A DNA stretch of 64,000 nt from an uncultured Eudoraea sp. (GCA_947258405.1 CAMYIE010000010.1:1-64000), one strand, 5' to 3'; counted from the first letter of the stretch, positions 45,557 through 54,854 are shown. Numbers and translations are program-made. Notes: generated from the sequence alone by a model not told the origin.

Positions 45557-46881
45557 ACACCAGACGAGAGTTTATCAAGAAGACCACATTGGGTGGTACT
45601 GCCCTTGTTGCAACCGGCAGCATATCACCAACCTGGCTTTACAGTCGGAATAAGAGTCCAAACGAACAGTTACAAGTTGCGGTGATAGGGGTACGGAGCA
45701 GGGCTAAAGCCCTCAGCCAGGGTATTTCCAGATATCCCAACGCCAGGATTATCTATAATTGTGATGTGGATAGATCAATTATGGAAGAACACAATCTCTG
45801 GTGTGAAAAGAAATTAGGCTATGTTCCTGATCAGGAATCGGATTTCAGGAAAATTCTCGATGACAAGGATGTTGATGCCATCTTTATCGCAACTCCTGAA
45901 CATTGGCATGCTCCCATGGCCATTGCCGCCTTACAGGCAGGTAAACATGTCTATGTTGAAAAGCCCTGTAGCCATAACCCGGCCGAAAACCAGATGCTCA
46001 TAGCGGCGCAAAAAAAATATGATAAAATCGTTCAGATGGGTAACCAACAACGGTCGGCGATCACCTCACAAAGGGCTATCAATGATATCCGCGAGGGAAT
46101 TATCGGAGAAGTATACAAGGGTGAAGCCTATTATTCCAATAACAGGGATACTATAGGGCGGGGTGATCTCATCGACGTACCTTCCACCCTTGATTGGGAC
46201 CTCTGGCAGGGCCCGTCTCCCAGGGAGAAATATCGAAATAACATCCATCCTTATAACTGGCATTGGTTCCGCAACTGGGGAACGGGAGAAATCCACAATA
46301 ACGGGACACACGAAATAGATATTTGCCGCTGGGCTTTGGGGGTAGACCTGCCTGAAACGGTCACCTCTTTTGGGGGCAAATACTCATATGATGACGATTG
46401 GGAATTTCCCGATAATATGCAAGTGACCTACACTTTTAACGATAATAAATTTATCACCTGGACCGGGCATAGCCGCGGACTAATAAAACCGGAGCAACCG
46501 GGCCGTGGAGTTACTATTTATGGCAGTAAGGGAACCATAGAGCTAAGTCGTGAAGGGTACAAGCTTTATGGGTTGGATGGACGACCCATCCGTTTTGAAT
46601 TCGAACAGGGTACTAGTGCCACTCTCGACACTATGGGCGGAAGTGATCTGGATGCTATGCATATTGCCAATTTCTTTAACGCCATCAGGGTAAATGAGGC
46701 ACTTAATTCACCGATAGCCGATGCCGGTATGTCTACCATGCTCTGCCATCTTGGAAATATGGCCTTCGATGCCGGGGAATCCCTTAAAATTGACCCCTCA
46801 AACGGGAAAGTGATCAATAATAAAAGAGCTATGAAAAACTGGAGCAGGTCTTATGAACCCGGATGGGAACCCAAACTATAG
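45553..46881 (+). CDS. Tat-exported Gfo/Idh/MocA family oxidoreductase
   Basis: A 442-residue periplasmic NAD(P)-type oxidoreductase with a Tat leader (TRREFIKK, then a hydrophobic stretch to about residue 30). The Rossmann domain spans ~38-160 with EKPCSHN near 136, the conserved K-P pair, and the C-terminal domain follows (NGTHEIDICRWALG near 253). Relatives oxidise the C3 hydroxyl of glycosides to a ketone with a tightly bound cofactor. Co-translation with the DUF1080 protein supports a 3-keto-glycoside pathway. Confidence 0.9.
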   Translation: MNTRREFIKKTTLGGTALVATGSISPTWLYSRNKSPNEQLQVAVIGVRSRAKALSQGISRYPNARIIYNCDVDRSIMEEHNLWCEKKLGYVPDQESDFRKILDDKDVDAIFIATPEHWHAPMAIAALQAGKHVYVEKPCSHNPAENQMLIAAQKKYDKIVQMGNQQRSAITSQRAINDIREGIIGEVYKGEAYYSNNRDTIGRGDLIDVPSTLDWDLWQGPSPREKYRNNIHPYNWHWFRNWGTGEIHNNGTHEIDICRWALGVDLPETVTSFGGKYSYDDDWEFPDNMQVTYTFNDNKFITWTGHSRGLIKPEQPGRGVTIYGSKGTIELSREGYKLYGLDGRPIRFEFEQGTSATLDTMGGSDLDAMHIANFFNAIRVNEALNSPIADAGMSTMLCHLGNMAFDAGESLKIDPSNGKVINNKRAMKNWSRSYEPGWEPKL

Positions 46882-47041
46882 AAGCTTAAGGAAAAGGATT
46901 AGTTTTGCCGGTTGCAATACCAGCATACTAAAAGCATTCAGGCCTTATACAAAGGCCTCGATACCATGATTAAGAATAAAATTGTATCTTGGAATAAGAA
47001 TTTACTGACGTAATTTCATAGTAACCCCAAACCTATGAACT

Positions 47042-47776
47042 ATGAATCGTTTAATTGTGCTTGGCCTTACCCTGGGCCTTCTTGCCTGTGGTGACCTTCG
47101 AACCAAGGAAGACCACCAGCTAATTGAGGTATTTAACGTAAATCCACCTGTCACGATAGACGGAAAGGCTATCGAAAATGCGTGGCTTAAAGCCCAATGG
47201 TATCCATTAGACCAAATTTGGCTGGGAGACGCCATTGACCATACCGATTTTAAAGGAAGATATAAACTCCTCTGGGACGAAAGGCATCTATACATATTGG
47301 TAGAGGTAATAGATGATGTCTTTTACGACCAACGAAAAGATCCCCTCAAAAGATATTGGGACGATGACTGCGTTGAGATTTTTATCGATGAAGATAATTC
47401 CGGAGGGCTGCATCAATACAGCCACAATGCTTTTGCATATCATGTGGCCCTAGATGGCAATGTGGTCGATATCGCCCCGGACAGGGAAGCCCGATTATAC
47501 AACGATCATGTATTCACCCGTATCAATATCGATCGGACTAAAAGTACTTGGGAGATGAGTATTAAGTTATATCCCGACTCCTACATAGACGATGGAAGCA
47601 ACTCGGCCATTCGCCTCGAAAGCGATAAAAAAATTGGATTTGCCATCGCTTACTGCGACAACGATGGTAGTAAGGAAAGGGAAAATTTTATCGGGTCGGT
47701 ATTTGTGCCTGGAGAAGACAAGAACCAGGGTTGGATCGATGCAGATATATTTGGGACCTTGATTTTAAAAGAATAA
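47042..47776 (+). CDS. CBM9-like sugar-binding lipoprotein
   Basis: A 244-residue lipoprotein (lipobox GLLAC near residue 16). The mature part has the CBM9/DOMON-type core: PVTIDGKAIENAWLKA near 35-52, YKLLWDERHLYILVEVID near 78 and DDCVEIFIDEDN near 110. Such domains bind carbohydrate or related ligands. Its stop is directly joined to the convergent stop at 47777 with no gap. It is likely linked to the glycoside genes upstream, by position only. Confidence 0.82.
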   Translation: MNRLIVLGLTLGLLACGDLRTKEDHQLIEVFNVNPPVTIDGKAIENAWLKAQWYPLDQIWLGDAIDHTDFKGRYKLLWDERHLYILVEVIDDVFYDQRKDPLKRYWDDDCVEIFIDEDNSGGLHQYSHNAFAYHVALDGNVVDIAPDREARLYNDHVFTRINIDRTKSTWEMSIKLYPDSYIDDGSNSAIRLESDKKIGFAIAYCDNDGSKERENFIGSVFVPGEDKNQGWIDADIFGTLILKE

Positions 47777-49264
47777 TTATTGGCGTAACGATATTTCGCT
47801 ATAGCTAGAATCAATAATGATAGACTTTCCGGAGTTATTGCTCAAATAATACCCCTGATGAACTTTTTGCGAATTATTCTCGGAGAGTTTAATGACCAAA
47901 TTTTTAGGAATTTCAATAGAGCTGTAAGATCCCACGGCCTTTATATTGAAAGCCGTTTCAGGTAGTGTGCACATCAATTGACCGTTCTTTACAGAGATGT
48001 TCATTTCTGTAAATTCCGGGGAAACGGACTTAATATCGAGCGAACCCAGATTATTATTCACCTTGAGCTTTTTTAATAAGCGGTTTATGGTTATATCTGA
48101 AGAAGTGGCATTGAGTGTTAGATATTTCACATCGTTCAATGCGATATCTCCGGAGTATTTGGCATTTAGCTTGCCCAAATTCCATTGTTCAACCCGTACT
48201 GGGGAATAGGCCGCCACGATATCGGTCTTATCCCCGTCTATGGTAGAGGCCAGCAACCTTGCGTAAGACAAGGTTGCTTTAATATCTCTGGTTGTTTCGG
48301 CCAACTTCACCTCTCCATGACGCACATTCATATTGAGCTTTACCGATTTAGGCATTTTTATTTTGATCGTGCGCTTTACCTTATATTTTCCGCTTTTGCC
48401 ATCAGTAGAATAGTAATATACCTTAGGGGCCTTGACCTTGTCTCCGGAGATGATCACATTCCGGTGAACGCGGCGTTCTTCCTCTTGCATTTTTCTGCCC
48501 TCTTTTAGGGCTTCTTTCTGCATTTGCTGTGCTTCCCTACGAATCTCTTCGGCCTCTTTCCGAAACTCTTCCTGTTCTTTTAGTCGCTCTTCTCTCATCG
48601 CCTCATGCTCCTTACTGTATTCCTCCTGGATTTCACGGTATTCTTCCATATTGGCCTCATACTGCTCGCCCCACTCTTTCATATGTTCAGCCCATTCTTC
48701 ATCGAAACTTTCTCGAAATTGCTCACTCCATTCTTCAAGATAAGCCTCCCCCCTTTCCTGATACTCTTCATAATCAAATTCTCCAAATTCCATAGGTGGA
48801 AGTGGTGGCATTGGAGGTAATGCCGCTACCTCTGGCATTTCTGGTAAATCTGGGATCTCAATATCTGCAAAGAACGGAGCAACATCGGGTATTTCTATCA
48901 CAAATTCCTCATCGTATCCCGGAACACCTGTCACATATGGTCCCCACGAGGATGTATTTTTGGTGCTTATTTCGATCTCCGAACTATTTCCAAGAATCTT
49001 AATCCCATTATTTTCAAAGTATCTTTGAGCTTCTTCTTCTGTAGCCCCTTCCAGTTCGATAACAGCCTCAACTGATACCTGATTTTTATTCCAGGTATCA
49101 AATTCTATATCAGTATGACTTGTATTGACATTAATGACCGTATTATCATTCACATTGAAAGATTCTGAATAGGTCTTCTTCTGAGTTTGTGCGGTCACCC
49201 CTAAAACTGCGAACAGTGCAGAAGCCACAAGGGTTTTAGATTGTATTGTTTTTAACTTGTCCAT
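47777..49264 (-). CDS. secreted protein with central charged coiled coil and DUF4097-like repeats
   Basis: A 495-residue exported protein (start ATG 49264, signal MDKLKTIQSKTLVASALFAVLG...). N-terminal ~120 residues are a beta domain. A proline-rich stretch (EMPEVAALPPMPPLPPM, ~150) is followed by a long charged helix (~165-275, many E, R, Q), and the last ~200 residues are repetitive beta strands of the DUF4097/adhesin type (VKLNMNVRHGEVKLAE). It is the third gene of the sigma operon and overlaps the anti-sigma gene by 29 bases. Confidence 0.75.
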   Translation of the reverse strand: MDKLKTIQSKTLVASALFAVLGVTAQTQKKTYSESFNVNDNTVINVNTSHTDIEFDTWNKNQVSVEAVIELEGATEEEAQRYFENNGIKILGNSSEIEISTKNTSSWGPYVTGVPGYDEEFVIEIPDVAPFFADIEIPDLPEMPEVAALPPMPPLPPMEFGEFDYEEYQERGEAYLEEWSEQFRESFDEEWAEHMKEWGEQYEANMEEYREIQEEYSKEHEAMREERLKEQEEFRKEAEEIRREAQQMQKEALKEGRKMQEEERRVHRNVIISGDKVKAPKVYYYSTDGKSGKYKVKRTIKIKMPKSVKLNMNVRHGEVKLAETTRDIKATLSYARLLASTIDGDKTDIVAAYSPVRVEQWNLGKLNAKYSGDIALNDVKYLTLNATSSDITINRLLKKLKVNNNLGSLDIKSVSPEFTEMNISVKNGQLMCTLPETAFNIKAVGSYSSIEIPKNLVIKLSENNSQKVHQGYYLSNNSGKSIIIDSSYSEISLRQ

Positions 49265-49820
49265 TTTTTGATGATTTAAGTTCATTTAATTTATTTTTTA
49301 ATTTAAGCAGCAGATCCAAACGCAATTGAAGGTTCTGGATCAATGCTGATATCGTCTGATCATTAGGACCCATTGCATTCAACTCCTTATTGAGCTCATT
49401 GTATTCAATATTCAAATCGGATAGTCGCTCCATAAAATTGTCAACCAGTTCCTTGTTTTCAGCTGACACCTCGAGTTGTGAAATTTCCAGATTGATATTT
49501 GCCATATAGTAATCTTCCAGATTCCGAAGATCAGGCGACAGGTCGCCCAGCGAAATTCCATGCTCTTTCTGTGTATCATCAGTCTTGTCGACTACCGTTG
49601 TCTTCGCAGGGAGATCCTCTTCTGTAGTGCTGAAAAAATAGACCCCGATCCCAAGCAGTATTACTGCAGAGGCCGCCGCAGACCAAATTCTCCATCTGCT
49701 TTTTTCCTGAATGGGCATAGCCGTATCCAATCGAGTTAAAAACCTGGATTCGTGACCTTGTTTCATCCGATGTTTATTGTCCCGTTCGCCTTCAAAAAGC
49801 TCTCTAAGATCCTGTGACAT
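49236..49820 (-). CDS. probable anti-sigma factor
   Basis: A 194-residue single-pass membrane protein. An N-terminal cytoplasmic part (~45 residues, MSQDLRELFEGERDNKHRM), one transmembrane helix (~47-63, IWSAAASAVILLGIGVYFF), and an extracytoplasmic coiled-coil domain (~65-190). No typical zinc anti-sigma motif is visible, so the assignment rests on position (17-base overlap with the sigma factor) and topology. Confidence 0.65.
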   Translation of the reverse strand: MSQDLRELFEGERDNKHRMKQGHESRFLTRLDTAMPIQEKSRWRIWSAAASAVILLGIGVYFFSTTEEDLPAKTTVVDKTDDTQKEHGISLGDLSPDLRNLEDYYMANINLEISQLEVSAENKELVDNFMERLSDLNIEYNELNKELNAMGPNDQTISALIQNLQLRLDLLLKLKNKLNELKSSKNGQVKNNTI

Positions 49821-50361
49821 AACGTTTCTCTTTTAATAATTCCTTTAAATAACCCTTGCCTCTTAACAACCTGGTACGACAAGTGGCCTCTCTCAACCCC
49901 AGTATTTGTGATATCTCCTGATGATCATATCCTTCTACCAAAAATAATTGAACCACAAACCTGTATTTATCCGGTAATTGCTCCATGGCCGCTTTAACCT
50001 GTTCCATCGAAATCCCCATTTCTACTGTCCAGTCCTCGTCCTCAACTATTCTAAGTGTTTGCTCCCTGATCTCTGTGTAAGCAACCTTTTTTGCTTTGAT
50101 AAAATCAAGACATTTATTGATAACAATACGCTTTAGCCATGCACCAAAAGTCACATCACCCCTAAACTGATCGAGCTTTTGAAACGCCTTGATGAACGCC
50201 TCCTGCAACACATCTTCCGCATCGTCCTCATTTTTTAAGAACCGCATGGCGACACAAAACATCCCGTCGCAGTACTGGCGGTACAACTTCATTTGAGCTT
50301 TGCGGTCATTGGCCTTACACTTTTCTACCAATTCGATTTGAAAGGACAGCTGGGATTCCAA
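49804..50361 (-). CDS. ECF-type RNA polymerase sigma factor
   Basis: A 185-residue sigma-70 family factor of the extracytoplasmic-function class. Region 2 lies at ~22-95 (RFLKNEDDAEDVLQEAFIKAF) and region 4 at ~125-180 (LPDKYRFVVQLFLVEGYDHQEI, then a helix-turn-helix). The 2.4 core motif is standard. It heads a three-gene unit with the anti-sigma gene (17-base overlap) and the secreted effector, which probably forms the regulon or the signal. Confidence 0.9.
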   Translation of the reverse strand: MESQLSFQIELVEKCKANDRKAQMKLYRQYCDGMFCVAMRFLKNEDDAEDVLQEAFIKAFQKLDQFRGDVTFGAWLKRIVINKCLDFIKAKKVAYTEIREQTLRIVEDEDWTVEMGISMEQVKAAMEQLPDKYRFVVQLFLVEGYDHQEISQILGLREATCRTRLLRGKGYLKELLKEKRYVTGS

Positions 50362-50451
50362 TTTTAAAGGATGTTGTTGTTATAATGAAAGACGGTACAA
50401 AAAATTGCTTGTTTCAAAAAACGAGTACTTTTAGAAAAAAAAGCGGAAACT

Positions 50452-51360
50452 TTGAAACAATTTACGATCAAAAATACTGAATTAAGCCTCACAGCACTCG
50501 ATTATGGCGCTGTTATACAGAAGCTTATGTTTCGTGATAAAAATGGAAACTGGCGAAACCTGGTTGCTTCTTTAAAAGATCCGGAAGAGTATTTTTCGGA
50601 TAAGATTTCATTGGGGGCTACAGTGGGCCGTTTTGCAGGAAGAATTTCGTCCGGTGGTTTCCGAATTGGTAATGAACACTATAAATTATTCACTGAAAAT
50701 GGTGTTCATTTACATGGAGGAAAGGCCGGTTTCGGTAAAAAGATCTGGAAAGTTGACAAATTGGATCAATCTGATTGTCCAAGTCTGCAATTTTCTTATC
50801 TGAGTCGGCATCTCGAAGAAGGCTACCCCGGTGAACTTAAGGTAATCATTCGCTATACGCTTAAGAACAATACCCTCATAATAGAACATGAGGCGATTAC
50901 AGACCGGCCCACTATTGTAAACCTTACCAATCATAGTTACTTCAGACTCGACGATCGACCAGACATCGATCATTATCATCTTCAACTGGGCTGTGATACA
51001 ATGTTGGAAACAGATGATAAGCTAATGCCAACGGGTAAACTCATACCGACAGTAGGTACCGATCTAGATTTTCGTAAAGTGAAAAAGATAAGGCAGGTAA
51101 GAATGGATACACCCTTTGTCTGTTCTTCCGATAATGGGTATGTAGGAGAGGTTTATTCAGACACTTCCGGGATCCGCATGAGGGTTACAAGTAATCAGCC
51201 AGCGGTAGTTGTATATACGCCACCGGCCTTTGCAGCCATCTGTTTTGAGACCCAAAACTATCCCGATGCACCAAATATTGATACATTTCCATCCAGCCTG
51301 CTCAAACCCGGTGAAACCTACCTGAACAAAGCTCTTTTTGAATTTGATTTAGTAACTTAG
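50452..51360 (+). CDS. galM: aldose 1-epimerase GalM
   Basis: Interconverts alpha and beta anomers of sugars. The 302-residue protein has HLHGGKAGFGKKIW near 86-99 and VNLTNHSYFRLD near 158, containing catalytic His residues, and the catalytic glutamate in AICFETQNYPDAPN near 267. It begins with a TTG codon at 50452 (no usable ATG nearby). It is divergent from the sigma operon, with a 90-base gap. Confidence 0.9.
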   Translation: MKQFTIKNTELSLTALDYGAVIQKLMFRDKNGNWRNLVASLKDPEEYFSDKISLGATVGRFAGRISSGGFRIGNEHYKLFTENGVHLHGGKAGFGKKIWKVDKLDQSDCPSLQFSYLSRHLEEGYPGELKVIIRYTLKNNTLIIEHEAITDRPTIVNLTNHSYFRLDDRPDIDHYHLQLGCDTMLETDDKLMPTGKLIPTVGTDLDFRKVKKIRQVRMDTPFVCSSDNGYVGEVYSDTSGIRMRVTSNQPAVVVYTPPAFAAICFETQNYPDAPNIDTFPSSLLKPGETYLNKALFEFDLVT

Positions 51361-51385
51361 GCCAACCTAAAAAAAGCCATTTCCC

Positions 51386-51946
51386 ATGAAAATTTTAAAA
51401 TGGATTATCGGAATACTCGTCGCTCTCGTACTTCTTTTTTATTTTGTTGGAATGCCCTATTTGAGAGAACAGACAAAAAAACATAGCCCAGAAAAGACTT
51501 CTACCTATTTAGAAAATGGTTTTGACCTGACAGTCCATTATAGCAGTCCATTTAAAAAGGGCAGGGTTATTTTTGGTGAATTGATCCCTTTCGATAAAGT
51601 ATGGCGCACCGGTGCCAACGAACCCACAGTTTTTGAATCAAAAAAAAATATTCAGGTGATGGGTACGGAAATCCCGGCAGGTAAATACTCCATGTGGACC
51701 ATCCCGGGAAAAAATTCCTGGGCCTTTATTTTGAATGATGAGGTCCCTGATTGGGGTGTAACCATAAGTAGTGGTGGTCGGAAAACCACAAGAGATGCTG
51801 ATCGTGATGTGCTAAATGTGAGTATTCCGGTTGAAGAACTCAAAAGTCCTGAGGAAAGTTTTACTATAGATTTTGAACAGACCGATCAACTCTATCTAAG
51901 ACTTTACTGGGACACCATGAGGATCAGAGTCCCGCTTAACAATTGA
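51386..51946 (+). CDS. DUF2911 membrane-anchored protein
   Basis: A 186-residue protein with one N-terminal transmembrane or signal segment (~5-22), followed by a DUF2911 beta-sandwich (GRVIFGELIPFDKVWRTGANEP near 56 and FILNDEVPDWGV near 115). The function of the family is unknown. The next gene begins one base after its stop. Confidence 0.85.
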   Translation: MKILKWIIGILVALVLLFYFVGMPYLREQTKKHSPEKTSTYLENGFDLTVHYSSPFKKGRVIFGELIPFDKVWRTGANEPTVFESKKNIQVMGTEIPAGKYSMWTIPGKNSWAFILNDEVPDWGVTISSGGRKTTRDADRDVLNVSIPVEELKSPEESFTIDFEQTDQLYLRLYWDTMRIRVPLNN

Positions 51947-51947
51947 T

Positions 51948-52994
51948 GTGTCCAGACAGAAGAATAAAGTTCCGAAAGCATACACTAAGGCTCGCAGCAG
52001 GCAGAAAAAGTCTCCTTCTGTCGGGGATTTGACCGAAGGTGTGCTCAAAGGCGATATTACTCTATTGTCCAGGGCCATCACACTGGTAGAGAGCACGCAT
52101 CCCGACGATCAAAAAAAATCTTACGAAATCATAGAAAACTGCCTTTTAAATGGTGCTCAAAGCATTCGTGTTGGTATAACCGGCGTTCCTGGTGTGGGTA
52201 AGAGTACATTTATCGAGAGCCTGGGTACGGCCATGACGGCGCTGGGCAAAAAGGTGGCGGTTCTGGCTGTAGACCCAACAAGCAGTCTGAGCAGAGGCAG
52301 TATACTCGGTGATAAAACCAGGATGCCATTATTGGCGAACGACCCCCTTGCCTTTATACGACCTTCCCCTTCAGGCGATTCATTGGGAGGGGTTGCAAGG
52401 AAGACCCGGGAAAGCATCGTGCTCTGTGAGGCTGCTGGATTCGATGTTGTATTTATCGAAACCGTGGGGGTAGGGCAAAGTGAAACGGCGGTACATAGTA
52501 TGGTCGATTTTTTTCTTTTACTAAAGTTGGCTGGAGCCGGAGACGAATTGCAGGGAATCAAAAGAGGAATCATGGAAATGGCAGATGCCGTTGTGATCAA
52601 TAAGGCAGATGGTGCCAATTTAAAACGGGCTATGAGGGCAAAAAGTGATTTCGAAAGAGCACTTCACTTATATCCACCTAAAGAAAATCGCTGGTCGCCC
52701 AAAGTACTTACCTGTTCGGCCATCGAGAACAAGGGGATTGCCGAGATTTGGAAGCTTATCGAGGACTATGTACAGCTAACCATCAATAACAGCTCATTTG
52801 AAAAGAAGCGCAAATCACAAAACAAATATTGGTTCCTTCAAGCCGTGGAACGACTGCTTACTCAGGGATTTTATCGGAATCCCGAGGTGAAAAAAGAGCT
52901 TTCGGAAATGACGCGGAAAGTAGAAACAAATGAAATTTCTCCCTTCAGGGCAGCAGAAGAACTGCTTTCGGCCTATAACCGACAACTTAAATAA
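51948..52994 (+). CDS. meaB: methylmalonyl-CoA mutase-associated GTPase MeaB
   Basis: A G3E GTPase chaperone that loads and protects methylmalonyl-CoA mutase. The 348-residue protein starts with GTG. The P-loop is GVPGVGKST near 78-86, the switch region DPTSSLSRGS near 110, base-recognition NKAD near 220, and the ArgK-type GVGQSETAVH near 178. No mutase genes are nearby; a cobalamin adenosyltransferase at 23 kb supplies the cofactor. The first ~30 residues are basic and non-conserved. Confidence 0.93.
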   Translation: MSRQKNKVPKAYTKARSRQKKSPSVGDLTEGVLKGDITLLSRAITLVESTHPDDQKKSYEIIENCLLNGAQSIRVGITGVPGVGKSTFIESLGTAMTALGKKVAVLAVDPTSSLSRGSILGDKTRMPLLANDPLAFIRPSPSGDSLGGVARKTRESIVLCEAAGFDVVFIETVGVGQSETAVHSMVDFFLLLKLAGAGDELQGIKRGIMEMADAVVINKADGANLKRAMRAKSDFERALHLYPPKENRWSPKVLTCSAIENKGIAEIWKLIEDYVQLTINNSSFEKKRKSQNKYWFLQAVERLLTQGFYRNPEVKKELSEMTRKVETNEISPFRAAEELLSAYNRQLK

Positions 52995-53000
52995 AAAGTA

Positions 53001-53008
53001 TAAATTTG
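53001..53008 (+). promoter_or_regulatory. candidate -7 box TAAATTTG before the GT2 gene
   Basis: A perfect TAnnTTTG box, 21 bases before the GT2 ATG, in the gap after meaB. No clear -33 TTG. Confidence 0.35.
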
Positions 53009-53029
53009 ACCAAGATCTAAAATTCCTGA

Positions 53030-53989
53030 ATGGACCTTCATACCCAGTCTCTCCTATCTGTGGTGGTTCCTCTTTATAATGAAGAGGACAATGTTGTATT
53101 GCTAACGCAAAGGATCCACGAAAGTTTAAATGGCTACAACTACCAGATTGTTTATATCGATGATTTCTCAACAGACCACACCAGAAAGAGAATCCGGGAA
53201 ATGGCCGATGAAAAGGTTCATCTTATTTCTTTAAAAAAGAATTATGGCCAAAGTCTCGCCCTGGCAGCTGGCATCGATTACGCTCAGGGCGACTACATCA
53301 TAACCATGGATGGGGATCTCCAGAACGATCCCAGCGATATCCCCCAAATGTTGAGTCCGGTGGTAGGGGGGGATTATGATGTGGTTACAGGAATCCGTCA
53401 AAAACGAAAGGATTCGCTTTTAAAGAAAATCCCCTCCAAGATTGCAAATTTCCTGGTAAGACGTGTCACCAAACTCGACATTAAAGACAATGGTTGTGCA
53501 CTAAAAGTATTTACAAAAGACATCGCAAAAGAGCTGAATCTCTATGGTGAAATGCATCGCTTCATTACACTTTTGGCTCATCTTGAAGGCGCACAAATAA
53601 AGCAAATTCCTGTAAAGCATCATGCCAGACATGCAGGAACTTCAAAATACGGACTGGAGCGGGTATTCAAGGTTGTAGCCGATATGATGTTGCTGCTATT
53701 TATCCGGAAATATTTCCAGCGACCGATCCATCTTTTTGGAATACTCGGGGTTTTGCTGGTTTTTTTAGGCATTGGAATCAATATCTACCTTTTTACCATT
53801 AAATGGGGCTTTGGTCAGGATATCGGTAACCGTCCATTATTGATTTTCGGTATGATGTTCATCCTGGCCGGAATTCAGCTCTTTACTATCGGTATTGTGA
53901 TGGAACTGCTCATCCGCACATACTACGAATCCCAAAATAAAAGGCCATACCGTATTAAAAACATCCGAATCGGTGGAAAGACAGCGTAA
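53030..53989 (+). CDS. family 2 glycosyltransferase with two C-terminal TM helices (ArnC/DPM-like)
   Basis: A 319-residue enzyme of the polyprenyl-phosphate sugar synthase type. The GT-A fold has the usual start SVVVPLYNEEDNV near 10-22, the nucleotide DDFSTDH near 44, and the MDGDLQNDP metal site near 91. Two membrane helices (~235-260 and 268-295) anchor it. It probably makes undecaprenyl-phosphate-sugar on the cytoplasmic side. The stop overlaps the flippase-like gene by 17 bases. Confidence 0.87.
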   Translation: MDLHTQSLLSVVVPLYNEEDNVVLLTQRIHESLNGYNYQIVYIDDFSTDHTRKRIREMADEKVHLISLKKNYGQSLALAAGIDYAQGDYIITMDGDLQNDPSDIPQMLSPVVGGDYDVVTGIRQKRKDSLLKKIPSKIANFLVRRVTKLDIKDNGCALKVFTKDIAKELNLYGEMHRFITLLAHLEGAQIKQIPVKHHARHAGTSKYGLERVFKVVADMMLLLFIRKYFQRPIHLFGILGVLLVFLGIGINIYLFTIKWGFGQDIGNRPLLIFGMMFILAGIQLFTIGIVMELLIRTYYESQNKRPYRIKNIRIGGKTA

Positions 53990-54854
53990 ACGTCTGATTA
54001 CTCTGCTTAAGATCGTTTTTAGCCTGTTGCTGATCTACTTTGTATTTACCAAAATACAGTTCAGCGAGGTCTGGGAAGTATTGAAACGAACAAAGCTTCA
54101 ATATCTGGTCGGGGCCATATTTCTTTTTGTACTATCGAAAATTTTTGCGGCCCTAAGGCTTAATCTTTATTTCCATCAAATCGGTATAAGTCTCACTCAG
54201 CGGAGCAATGCCCAACTCTACCTGTTGGGTATGTTTTACAATCTTTTTTTACCGGGTGGTATTGGCGGAGATGCTTATAAAGGATATGTAATCCGGGAGA
54301 AATTTGAGGTGCCGACCAAAAGGGTTGTCGCCACCCTCCTACTCGATCGACTGAGCGGTTTACTGCTGCTGGTTAACTACGCCTGCATTCTGGGTTTATT
54401 ACTGTCGGTTCCCGAACTACAGGGGTTTAAGTGGATATTCGGGCTATGCATTGTCTTATCGCTGCTTATTTTTTGGTTTCTGAACAAGCGCTATTTCGCC
54501 TACCTCTTCCCAATTTACTGGCCATCCCTTGGATATTCCGCCCTTGTACAATTAAGCCAGATCTTATGTGCCCTTTTTATACTGTACAGTTTAAATTTGG
54601 AAGACCACATCTTGTCCTATATTTTCATATTCCTGGTATCCTCGGTGGTTGCGGTATTGCCGCTTACCATAGGCGGGATCGGTAGTCGTGAGGTGGTCTT
54701 TTTTTATGGGGCACTTTGGTTGAGTCTGGACGAAAGCGGTTCTTTAAGCATGAGTATACTCTTCTTTTCAATTACAGCTCTGGTCTCCTTTTGTGGGATC
54801 TATTTTCATTTCAAAAATCCGGTATTGGAGCTTAAAGCTGAGGCGCAGGAATAA
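53973..54854 (+). CDS. LPG synthase TM-domain protein (AglD/MprF-flippase-like)
   Basis: A 293-residue integral membrane protein with about eight helices, of the LPG_synthase_TM (UPF0104) family. Typical motifs are LFLPGGIGGDAYKGY near 89 and LPLTIGGIGSRE near 229. Members are lipid or lipid-linked-sugar flippases. Co-translation with the GT2 gene suggests it flips or aids the lipid-linked sugar. It converges on the GT39 gene, 15 bases apart. Confidence 0.85.
   Translation: MERQRKRLITLLKIVFSLLLIYFVFTKIQFSEVWEVLKRTKLQYLVGAIFLFVLSKIFAALRLNLYFHQIGISLTQRSNAQLYLLGMFYNLFLPGGIGGDAYKGYVIREKFEVPTKRVVATLLLDRLSGLLLLVNYACILGLLLSVPELQGFKWIFGLCIVLSLLIFWFLNKRYFAYLFPIYWPSLGYSALVQLSQILCALFILYSLNLEDHILSYIFIFLVSSVVAVLPLTIGGIGSREVVFFYGALWLSLDESGSLSMSILFFSITALVSFCGIYFHFKNPVLELKAEAQE

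Noticed and set aside
48529-48795. Plus-strand frames within the secreted effector gene (for example 48185-48508, 48529-48795, 48605-48820)
   Set aside because: They are shadows of the glutamate- and arginine-rich coiled coil on the minus strand, with biased composition.
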